Shown piece after piece: positions 7,660-14,554 of a stretch of 64,000 nucleotides of DNA (the first letter of the stretch is position 1; the number at the start of each line of letters is the position of its first letter). The DNA comes from Gloeotrichia echinulata CP02 (lineage in GTDB: Bacteria; Cyanobacteriota; Cyanobacteriia; Cyanobacteriales; Nostocaceae): the NCBI GenBank assembly GCA_038087035.1, contig CP051187.1, positions 3,787,001 through 3,851,000 of the forward strand, written 5' to 3'. The translations under genes were made by a program, and so were the position numbers. Below the pieces are notes generated by a model. The model saw nothing but the letters and a program-made list of their open reading frames with translations, was not told where the DNA came from and did not search any database.

Positions 7660-9327
7660 TCAGGCCTTGAGCAACTTACCGTTATCAACAGTTGCATAAA
7701 CAACCCAATGATCACGACATTCTAAACGTTGGTTAACAACACATTCCAGATAGGCGATCGCATCGGTGAGAATTGTGCAACCGTTATCTGCTACTGTAGT
7801 CGAGAAACTCGCAAATCTATCTTCTCCTGGGGCAAATGATTTGCGAAAATGCTTGGTGTAATCTACATGATTGCCTTCTTGGAGGATATTCAGGGCAAAT
7901 TTACCACCAGGATATAACAGAGATTCTATCGCCCGTTCTTTAGCGATCGCAATTGTTAATCCAGGTGGATTGAACGTAGCTTGTGATACCCAAGCGCCGA
8001 GCATCCCAGTAGAGACTTCTCCCAGCTTGGCACTAATCACACAAATGGAACCAACAATTCGCCCAACGGCTTGTTCAACAGGTGTAGCAGCTTGTTGCGG
8101 TACGCGCACTTTTTTCGCCTTTTTTAATCCTTGTGCAAAGTCTGTGCCGAGTTCTTCACAAAATTTCAGAGTCACAGCGTCAGGTTTAAATTTGACCTTT
8201 AAAGTGTCAAAGGCAAATTTATACCCAGCATCCCGGAGTTTACCTTCAATTAAGTCAAAGGCTTCCCCACTCCAACCATAGGAACCAAATACCCCAGCGG
8301 GTTTACTGTTATCGCCAACAGTTAACACAATCCCCAAAGCGGTATGAATGGGGGTGGGTGCATGACCCCCAATCGTAGGTGAACCAATAATAAAACCATC
8401 GCACTGTTCTACGGTGCTGCGGATTTCATCAGGGGGCGCAAATTCACAGTTAATCGATTTGACCGCTACTCCACCTTTGGTCAGTCCCAGAGCGATCGCC
8501 TGTGCTAAAGTGGCTGTATTTCCGTAAGCTGAAGCATACAATAAAGCTACGGAAATTTCCCTAGTTCTTTGAGCATGGCTCCATTCGGCGTAACCTTTGG
8601 TCAGTTCGATTAAACTAGTGCGTATTAAAGGTCCGTGACCAACTGCATACATTCTCACCTGCAAATCGGAAATTTTCTCCAAAGCAGCTTCTACATGCAG
8701 TGCATTCGGCGCCATTAAACAATTATAGTAATAGCGCTGGTCATCCTTAAATGTTTCCCAGTTATCATCAAACACTTCATCACCACAGATATGAACGCCA
8801 AATAACTTATCTGTGTAGAGAATTTGCGTTTGTTGATCATAGGTACAAAGTCCTTCCGGCCAACGGGGACTCGGAGTAGGTAAGAATTTTAAAACATGAC
8901 CTTTACCTAAATCTAGAGTTTCTTTCCCCCGCATCACCAAAATATTGAGATTATCTTCCGGGAAAGTATTCCGCAAATTCGCCAAACCAGGAAGGGAAGT
9001 TACAAAGGTAATTTGCGGTGCTATTTCTAAAAGCGCTTTGTAAGTTGTCACTCGGTTGGGATTGAAATGACCTAAAATTACATAATCCAACCGTTTGACA
9101 TCTAAAGTATTTTGCAACGCCTCTAGATAAATTTCGGTAAAAGTTTCCGCCGGTGGGTCAATAATTGCAATTTTATCGCCTTCAATTAAATAGCAATTGG
9201 AGGTTGTACCCCTTTCAAGTGCGTATTCAATTTCAAACCTTAGGCGTGACCAACTACGCGCCCTGAGAACCTTCGTATTTGTAGCGATGGGTACAACTTG
9301 TACGTCACGGGGTTTGGAATTGCTCAT
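7660..9327 (-). CDS. flv1: Flavodiiron protein, Flv1/Flv2 type (non-canonical diiron site), 3' end frameshifted
   Basis: Three domains are visible: a metallo-beta-lactamase-like diiron domain (about residues 30-250), a flavodoxin domain (ALLYASAYGNTATLAQAI, about 260-400), and a C-terminal flavin reductase domain (VGRIVGSICVISAKLGEVSTGM onward). The usual HxExDH ligands are replaced (GHFNPNR) and the later His/Asp positions are PSPRWP and TDKLFG, as in Flv1/Flv2 subunits, which pair with a canonical Flv3/Flv4 to reduce O2 with NAD(P)H or ferredoxin electrons. The frame stops at GKLLKA; one base further on, another frame reads DAVTAINHRKTGTHY to a stop at 7614, the normal family C-terminus. 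A one-base insertion or sequence error is likely. It lies downstream of the flv3-type gene, same strand. Confidence 0.85.
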   Translation of the reverse strand: MSNSKPRDVQVVPIATNTKVLRARSWSRLRFEIEYALERGTTSNCYLIEGDKIAIIDPPAETFTEIYLEALQNTLDVKRLDYVILGHFNPNRVTTYKALLEIAPQITFVTSLPGLANLRNTFPEDNLNILVMRGKETLDLGKGHVLKFLPTPSPRWPEGLCTYDQQTQILYTDKLFGVHICGDEVFDDNWETFKDDQRYYYNCLMAPNALHVEAALEKISDLQVRMYAVGHGPLIRTSLIELTKGYAEWSHAQRTREISVALLYASAYGNTATLAQAIALGLTKGGVAVKSINCEFAPPDEIRSTVEQCDGFIIGSPTIGGHAPTPIHTALGIVLTVGDNSKPAGVFGSYGWSGEAFDLIEGKLRDAGYKFAFDTLKVKFKPDAVTLKFCEELGTDFAQGLKKAKKVRVPQQAATPVEQAVGRIVGSICVISAKLGEVSTGMLGAWVSQATFNPPGLTIAIAKERAIESLLYPGGKFALNILQEGNHVDYTKHFRKSFAPGEDRFASFSTTVADNGCTILTDAIAYLECVVNQRLECRDHWVVYATVDNGKLLKA

Positions 9328-9421
9328 AGTTTTTGGGTAAAAATTGCGACGGGAGGAATGAGGAGTTAGTAGTTACAAGTTGGGAGTTACAGCAGTTTTC
9401 AAATAAATAGACCACGCGGTA

Positions 9422-9443
9422 GGGGCGCAAGGCCTTGCGCCCC
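9422..9443. repeat. GGGGCGCAAGG palindrome
   Basis: A perfect 22-bp palindrome made of GGGGCGCAAGG and its reverse complement, flanked by TA on the left and TAC on the right. Other copies lie at 16957, 19847, 30034, 32634, 48516 and 48658, with imperfect copies at 14054 and 55368. Confidence 0.9.
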
Positions 9444-9589
9444 TACGAGAATCTCTGGTTATTGCATGAAAATTGCTGTAAAAGTTAGGAATTGAGAGGC
9501 GCAAAGGTTGGGAGTACGGGAGGAAAATTTTAGGTTTGGAGGCTGAAAGTTGAGCCTCACAACCTGAAAATTCATCCCCTCATCCCCAC

Positions 9590-9803
9590 CAATGACAAAT
9601 GACCAATGACAAATGACCAATGACAAATGACCAATGACAAATGACCAATGACAAATGACAAATGACCAATGACAAATGACCAATGACAAATGACCAATGA
9701 CAAATGACAAATGACAAATGACCAATGACAAATGACCAATGACAAATGACAAATGACAAATGACAAATGACCAATGACCAATGACCAATGACAAATGACC
9801 AAA
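9590..9803. repeat. Heptanucleotide tandem array (TGACAAA/TGACCAA)
   Basis: About 30 consecutive 7-base units of TGACAAA and TGACCAA fill the spacer between the two flavodiiron genes. Because 7 is not a multiple of 3 the array is open in several frames and produces spurious repetitive ORFs (HLSFVICHWS type). It is of the short tandemly repeated repetitive class seen in Nostocales. Confidence 0.95.
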
Positions 9804-9826
9804 GTACGCTTTAATAGCCGACCCAC

Positions 9827-11566
9827 TTAGTAATAATTCCCTACTTTGCGATGACGAACAGCTGTGAGTCCATCGGCTTTAGAAACACGTCCTTCTTGGA
9901 CGGTACAATATAAAATCCAGTGGTCGCTACATTCGATGCTGGTTTGCACTTCACATTCCATGTAGGCTAAAGCATCTGTCAAAATTGGCGAACCATTTTT
10001 GGCTATTTGGGTTTTGACGCCAGTAAATCTGTCAGCACCAGGAGGTAAGCGTTTGAGGAAGTGCTTTTTCAGTTCCTGATAGTTACCTTCTTCTAGGACA
10101 TTGAGAACGAAGCGATCGCCTATTTGCATGAGAGCATCAATGGCGCGGTCTTTAGCAACAGCAATGGTAAATCCTAGGGGTTGCATACTCGCTTGACTTA
10201 CCCAAGATGCCAGCATAGCACTGCTAACACCATCTTTTTTGGTTGTGACGATATACAATCCGCTGCTAATTCGACCCAAGGCTTTTTCCATGTTCACATC
10301 GAGGGACTTGATTTGCTGCTTGTTGCGTTCGCGCATCAGCACTTGTCCCAAGTCTGTCCCCGCTTCTTGGCATAATTGATATGTAGCGGCTGTGGGTGCT
10401 TCTTTAATCCGTATTGCTGGGAAGGCTTCTTTGACTCCCAAATCGATAAATTTTCTGCGGATAGTATCAATCGGTTCGTCATCACCGCCGTAACATTCAA
10501 ATAAGCCAAAAAATTGTTTATTTTTGGCGACAGATAGCAGGGAACTGATACCAGCTTGTGCTGCAACAGCTGTAGTTGGTGGCATACCAATAACGATACC
10601 AGCTGCTCTACCTGCTAATTCTTGAATTTCTTGGAGTTCAGCGGAACTGAGATCGATCATTTCAATCCCTACTCCAGTTTTCTGGATTCCTTCCCCAATC
10701 GCTTGAACTAGTTGATCACCAAATCCGTATTCGGAAACATAAAACAAGCCGACGACAGTTTCTGCTTTGGCTTGTCTTTGACTCCAACTTTGGTAACACT
10801 GTGTCAGAATGTCGAGATGATGGTAAAGTAATGGCCCGTGACCGTTGGCAATTATTTTAATTTTCCCTAAATCACCCATGCGTTTCATTGCATTTAGCAA
10901 AGAGCGAGCATTGGGACCCATCAAACAATCGTAATAAAATCTAAAGTCAGCTTCAATCGCTTCTAAATCTTCGTCAAAAGTGCGGTCATCACAGAAGTGC
11001 ATCCCAAAAGCATCACAGGTGTAGATGGTTTCGGTTTTGCGGTCATAGCTGAAGATAGTATCAGGCCAGTGTAGATTAGGCGCACTCACGAATTCGATTT
11101 CGTGTCCTTTACCGATATCTATGCGATCGCCACTTTTAACAATCCGCTTAGAAAATGGATCGTGTACCAAGCCTTCTAAAAACTGCAGCGCAATTTTAGA
11201 CGCTAAAACAGTCGCTCTAGGCGCTAACTGCAATACATCCTCAACCAATCCGCTATGGTCTGGTTCTGTGTGACTAACAATTATGTAATCAATCGCCTTG
11301 GGATTAACCAAGCTTTTCAGGGTTTCTAAATACAGATGACGAAACTTCTGGTGAGAAGTATCTATCAAAACTGTCAAATCACCTTGAATTAGATAGGAAT
11401 TGTAAGTTGTACCATTTTGCAATCCGAATTCGATATCAAAGCGATCGCGATCCCAATCAAGAGAGCGAATCGCCGTTGTATTCGGGGCAATTTTTACAGT
11501 TTGTATAGTTAGCCGATGCTGAACGTTCTCTGTATTCGCATTGCCAGTCGTAGACATCGCTACCAT
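9827..11566 (-). CDS. flv3: Flavodiiron protein, Flv3/Flv4 type (canonical diiron site)
   Basis: A 579-residue flavodiiron protein. The N-terminal diiron domain keeps every expected ligand: SHTEPDHSG (His, Glu, Asp, His), NLHWPD, TCDAFG and NGHGPLL. A flavodoxin domain (GLFYVSEYGFGDQLVQAI, about residues 270-410) and a flavin reductase domain (LGRISSGLYIVTTKKDGVSSAM, about 430-579) follow. With the Flv1-type partner 500 bp downstream it would form a hetero-oligomer that reduces O2 to water. The order flv3-flv1 on one strand without an intervening membrane-protein gene matches the heterocyst-type flv3B-flv1B pair of Anabaena better than flv4-flv2, but that assignment is inference. Start ATG 11566 has GGAG eight bases upstream. 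Confidence 0.9.
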   Translation of the reverse strand: MVAMSTTGNANTENVQHRLTIQTVKIAPNTTAIRSLDWDRDRFDIEFGLQNGTTYNSYLIQGDLTVLIDTSHQKFRHLYLETLKSLVNPKAIDYIIVSHTEPDHSGLVEDVLQLAPRATVLASKIALQFLEGLVHDPFSKRIVKSGDRIDIGKGHEIEFVSAPNLHWPDTIFSYDRKTETIYTCDAFGMHFCDDRTFDEDLEAIEADFRFYYDCLMGPNARSLLNAMKRMGDLGKIKIIANGHGPLLYHHLDILTQCYQSWSQRQAKAETVVGLFYVSEYGFGDQLVQAIGEGIQKTGVGIEMIDLSSAELQEIQELAGRAAGIVIGMPPTTAVAAQAGISSLLSVAKNKQFFGLFECYGGDDEPIDTIRRKFIDLGVKEAFPAIRIKEAPTAATYQLCQEAGTDLGQVLMRERNKQQIKSLDVNMEKALGRISSGLYIVTTKKDGVSSAMLASWVSQASMQPLGFTIAVAKDRAIDALMQIGDRFVLNVLEEGNYQELKKHFLKRLPPGADRFTGVKTQIAKNGSPILTDALAYMECEVQTSIECSDHWILYCTVQEGRVSKADGLTAVRHRKVGNYY

Positions 11567-11908
11567 TATTCGTCTCCGAGCGCAAATAAACTTTATTGTT
11601 TTTCTGCCCTTATTGTGCCTAGAATTTTTTTTTCAAGTTGTAATCAATTTTATTTTTCTCAAAATTCGACTTGTATCAATTATTGCTGTTTTTTTGCTCA
11701 CTTTCTGATTCACAAAAAAAAATCCTCAGCAATTAAATGTGTCAAAAGTATTACTTTTAAATATTAATGTTTCTTGGCATAATTTAAAATCCCTCAAATA
11801 TCATACATATCTTCTGTTTTTTGACAATCATTTCGTAACAAAAAGCATAAATAACAGGGCATTGGGCATTGGGCATGGGGCATTGAGTAGTAGTTGACAA
11901 GGCGCTAG

Positions 11909-11959
11909 TTTTTTGATATAGTATTTTTATAATGGGGATATAGTGCGCCCATATATATA
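11909..11959. repeat. xisHI-flanking direct repeat, outer partial copy
   Basis: A stretch sharing TTTTTATAATGGGGATATAG and GTGCGCCCATATATATA with the two 67-bp copies that bracket xisH-xisI. The 5' portion has diverged (GATATAG for GATATCC). The remainder of 11567-12130 holds AT-rich spacer and the GGTGCGTCA copy at 11991. AGGACTTAC (11960) and GTAAGTCCT (12073) form a longer inverted pair around that copy. Confidence 0.8.
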
Positions 11960-11990
11960 AGGACTTACTCTCCGGGCACATTAATAATCG

Positions 11991-12052
11991 TAGGGTGCGT
12001 GACGCAGCGATAAATATTGTACACAGTCACAAGACTTGTGGCGTCACGCACC
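11991..12052. repeat. GGTGCGTCA-type inverted-repeat element, variant copy
   Basis: The termini are GGTGCGTGACGC and GCGTCACGCACC, 12 bp perfect, about 60 bp overall. The interior (AGCGATAAATATTGTACACAG) differs from that of the other copies. It sits between the outer and inner direct repeats on the 5' side of xisH. Confidence 0.7.
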
Positions 12053-12130
12053 ATTATTTAAATGTAGTCCAAGTAAGTCCTGTATATAAGCAAGCCTGGT
12101 CTATTGACCCGAAAATGTTGTCAGAAACAT

Positions 12131-12197
12131 CTTGCAAAATCTTCTGCTTTTTGATATCCTATTTTTATAATGGGAATATAGTGCGCCCATATATATA
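12131..12197 (+). repeat. 67-bp direct repeat, left copy beside xisH
   Basis: It starts CTTGCAAAATCTTCTGCTTT and ends GTGCGCCCATATATATA. It matches 13017-13083 at 66 of 67 positions (GGGAAT here, GGGGAT there). It ends 15 bp before the GTG start of xisH and therefore also covers the probable promoter of the pair. Confidence 0.9.
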
Positions 12198-12212
12198 ACG
12201 GGAATTTCCATC

Positions 12213-12662
12213 GTGTCTGCTAAAGATGCTTTCCATGAAGTAGTCAAAAGCGCTCTCGAGAGAGATGGGTGGTTGATTACCCATGACCCTTATCCTCTAC
12301 AAGCGGGTACATTTGACTTAGCGATTGACCTCGGTGCAGAAAAAGTAATTGCAGCCGAGAGAGAGGGAATGAAAATAGCTGTAGAAATCAAAAGTTTTCT
12401 CGGACCATCGAAGATTTCGGAATTTTACCGAGCATTGGGACAATTCATAGCATATAGGGCTGCTCTTGGCGTCCAAGATACAAAACGGGTTTTGTATCTA
12501 GCCATTTCCAGCAACATTTACGAGGGATTTTTTATCACTCCGTTCATTCAGGGACTGATTGAGCAAAACCAGATGCTGTTGTTAATCTACAATATTGATG
12601 GGGAGGTAATTGAACGATGGCTACCATCAATGAATATCGAGAATATATCCAAAAATTGCTAA
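12213..12662 (+). CDS. xisH: XisH family protein (fdxN-element excision controlling factor type, PD-(D/E)XK fold)
   Basis: A 149-residue protein that opens SAKDAFHEVVKSALERDGW and carries FDLAIDLG and VEIKSFLG, the Asp and Glu-x-Lys of a PD-(D/E)XK nuclease core. In Anabaena, XisH and XisI are needed with the recombinase XisF to excise the fdxN element; many cyanobacteria carry numerous free xisHI pairs with no such element. No XisF or other serine recombinase gene is seen nearby. The start is GTG 12213, followed by SAKDAF as in homologues. It overlaps xisI by 46 bp. The pair sits between two 67-bp direct repeats, which makes it look like a transferable cassette. Confidence 0.9.
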   Translation: MSAKDAFHEVVKSALERDGWLITHDPYPLQAGTFDLAIDLGAEKVIAAEREGMKIAVEIKSFLGPSKISEFYRALGQFIAYRAALGVQDTKRVLYLAISSNIYEGFFITPFIQGLIEQNQMLLLIYNIDGEVIERWLPSMNIENISKNC

Positions 12663-12949
12663 ACGAACACGCCAGACTAGTGTGGGACGAGCGCATACAA
12701 GCCCAAACAATTTTCGATACCGAACGCGATCACTACCAATTAGTGTACGTTGGCTGGCGTGATTCCCAGCGAGTCTATGGTACTGTCCTGCATCTGGATA
12801 TTATCGACGGCAAAATTTGGATTCAGCAAGATGGTACAGAAGTTGGCATTGCTAATGAATTGGTAGAACTCGGTGTTTCTTGTCAGGATATTGTTTTGGG
12901 ATTTGACCCTCCGAAAATGCGACACTATACCGACTTCGCAGTGGGATGA
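12617..12949 (+). CDS. xisI: XisI family protein (fdxN-element excision controlling factor type)
   Basis: A 110-residue protein with the family landmarks: the N-terminal helix EYREYIQKLLNEHA, the segment ETIFDTERDHYQLVYVGW-like (IFDTERDHYQLVYVGWRDS), the beta strand YGTVLHLDIIDGKIWIQQDGTE, and the end VLGFDPPKMRHYTDFAVG. XisI acts with XisH; the biochemical role of either is not established. The ATG at 12617 lies inside the 3' end of xisH in another frame, the usual coupled arrangement. The downstream direct repeat begins 67 bp after the stop. Confidence 0.9.
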   Translation: MATINEYREYIQKLLNEHARLVWDERIQAQTIFDTERDHYQLVYVGWRDSQRVYGTVLHLDIIDGKIWIQQDGTEVGIANELVELGVSCQDIVLGFDPPKMRHYTDFAVG

Positions 12950-13016
12950 TGTGTGCCTGGGGGACTTCAAATTTAAAAAATCTCCAATTTGTAGGGCGCC
13001 TCAGTCAGACAAACCC

Positions 13017-13083
13017 CTTGCAAAATCTTCTGCTTTTTGATATCCTATTTTTATAATGGGGATATAGTGCGCCCATATATATA
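13017..13083 (+). repeat. 67-bp direct repeat, right copy after xisI
   Basis: It is the partner of 12131-12197 in the same orientation with one mismatch. The two copies enclose 819 bp that carry only xisH, xisI and a partial GGTGCGTCA-like end (12992-13002). Confidence 0.9.
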
Positions 13084-13247
13084 GTCTAATTCCAGATCAA
13101 CTCCAAAATAGAAACAATATTACCTTTCACGCCTCTTTGCTAACACAACTTGAGGTAGTTTATGAACTATCGCCGAAGGATTAGTTAATTCTGGAAGAAG
13201 GATCTATATTCAGGGAATTGGTTGTGTGACCGATAAAAGAACAAAGT

Positions 13248-13928
13248 ATGGTACTTAAATATAATCTTCAAACCTGCTTACCCTCATCTGAGGAACTACC
13301 AGACTCTGACGAAACGCCAGTGGATAACGAATTACAAGATTTGATTCCCGGTTTACTCAAAGCAATATTAGCTTTTGTCTGGGCAGACCGGATGGATTGG
13401 TTTTTTGGCGTTGATATGGGGATTTACTATGACCCAGAAATCCCAGCTATAGTCCCAGATGGATTTTTGAGTTTGGGAGTAGAACGATTTTATGATGAAA
13501 ATCTCCGCCCCAGTTATGTGTTGTGGGAAGAAGAAAAACTACCGATATTCGTCCTAGAAGTAGTATCGCCAAACTATCGCGGTGAATATTCCACGAAAAA
13601 AAGCAAATATGCCGACTTGGGTATTCTATATTATATCGTCTATAATCCCACACGCCGCCGCAAACCACATCTAGAAGTTTACCAACTCATCAATGGCGAG
13701 TATCAAACCCTGGAAGGAAACCCCGTTTGGCTGGGTGACATTGGTTTGGGAATTGGAATCGAACGGGGAACATATCAAGGCATTACGCGGGAGTGGGTGT
13801 ATTGGTACAATCAACAAGGAGAAAGATTATTAACCCCAGAAGAACAAGCAAAACAAGCACAGCAACGCGCTTTCTTATTAGCCGAAAAATTGCGATCGCT
13901 TGGCGTTGACCCCGATTCTATTATTTAA
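13248..13928 (+). CDS. Uma2 family (DUF820) putative endonuclease
   Basis: A 226-residue member of the Uma2 family, a very large PD-(D/E)XK group in cyanobacteria. The core is visible as IVPDGFLSLG (the Asp position), FVLEVVSPNYRGEYSTKKSKYADLGILYYIVYNP (Glu and Lys positions), and a C-terminal basic/glutamine-rich coiled segment EEQAKQAQQRAFLLAEKLRSLGVDPDSI common in these proteins. The family is considered nuclease-like from fold and catalytic residues; a biological role has not been fixed. It stands alone about 300 bp after the xisHI cassette. The reading frame is complete and the N-terminus (ATG 13248) is plausible. Confidence 0.85.
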   Translation: MVLKYNLQTCLPSSEELPDSDETPVDNELQDLIPGLLKAILAFVWADRMDWFFGVDMGIYYDPEIPAIVPDGFLSLGVERFYDENLRPSYVLWEEEKLPIFVLEVVSPNYRGEYSTKKSKYADLGILYYIVYNPTRRRKPHLEVYQLINGEYQTLEGNPVWLGDIGLGIGIERGTYQGITREWVYWYNQQGERLLTPEEQAKQAQQRAFLLAEKLRSLGVDPDSII

Positions 13929-13940
13929 TATTTGTAGTCG

Positions 13941-14002
13941 TAGGGTGCGTCAGCAGCGAGAAACTCAAAACGTAGCGCGAAATTATTGGTACTGACGCAC
14001 CT
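13941..14002. repeat. GGTGCGTCA inverted-repeat element, copy downstream of Uma2
   Basis: TAGGGTGCGTCAGCAGCGAG at the left and TGACGCACC at the right, with an interior AAATTATTGGTAC shared with 1891-1954. It starts 13 bp after the stop of the Uma2 gene and might serve as its terminator hairpin. Confidence 0.85.
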
Positions 14003-14052
14003 ACCGTGGATAATTTACAGCAATTTTTATTTCCTTGAACCACAGATACTCC

Positions 14053-14400
14053 TAGGGGAGCAAGGCCTTACGCCCCTACCACGTGGTTTATAGCACTTCC
14101 TATTCACATGAGGTACAAAATTGTATCACGCGATGTAGGGGCACGGCACTGCCGTGCCCTTACCGATGTACCTCACTAGGGCGAGAAACGCTATATTTAC
14201 AGCGATTTTCAGGTAAATGAACCACATTTTTATATCTCACGCATTCTCTACGAGACGCTCCGCGAACGCGCAGCGTCCCGTAGGGAAGGCGCATTCGCGG
14301 AGCGTCTGTCTTCGACACGCTACGCGAACGAAGAGAAGGCGCATTCGCGGAGCGTCCCGTAGGGAAGGAAGAAAGAAATACAGATATCGGGGTGTGGTCT
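14053..14400. repeat. Cluster of dispersed palindromes without a gene
   Basis: The stretch 14003-14554 has no credible gene. It holds an imperfect GGGG..CAAGGCC palindrome at about 14054, a GGGGCACGGCA/TGCCGTGCCC palindrome at about 14139-14160, and several copies of GGCGCATTCGCGGAGCGTC and CGTCCCGTAGGGAAGG (14240-14370). A similar GGGGCACGGCA palindrome near 38049 is split by an insertion. Confidence 0.7.
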
Positions 14401-14554
14401 AAATACCTGAAAACTGCTGTAACTCAAAAACGCTGTAATTTCTGGAAGTCCCTTAAATTAATCACGAATCGACTAGTATCACCGTTGTCTTTTCACACAC
14501 AGCCAGTAACGGTTATACTCTAATTCATGAGGTTTGTGGAGATTAACAGTCATC

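Noticed and set aside
9459..9826. Three overlapping repetitive ORFs (HLSFVICHWS type)
   Set aside because: They are readings of the TGACAAA heptamer array in three frames; a 7-base period leaves all frames open by chance of composition.
11909..12200. attL/attR of an integrated prophage or fdxN-type element
   Set aside because: There is no recombinase or phage gene between the repeats, only xisH and xisI; direct repeats alone do not support an integrated element.
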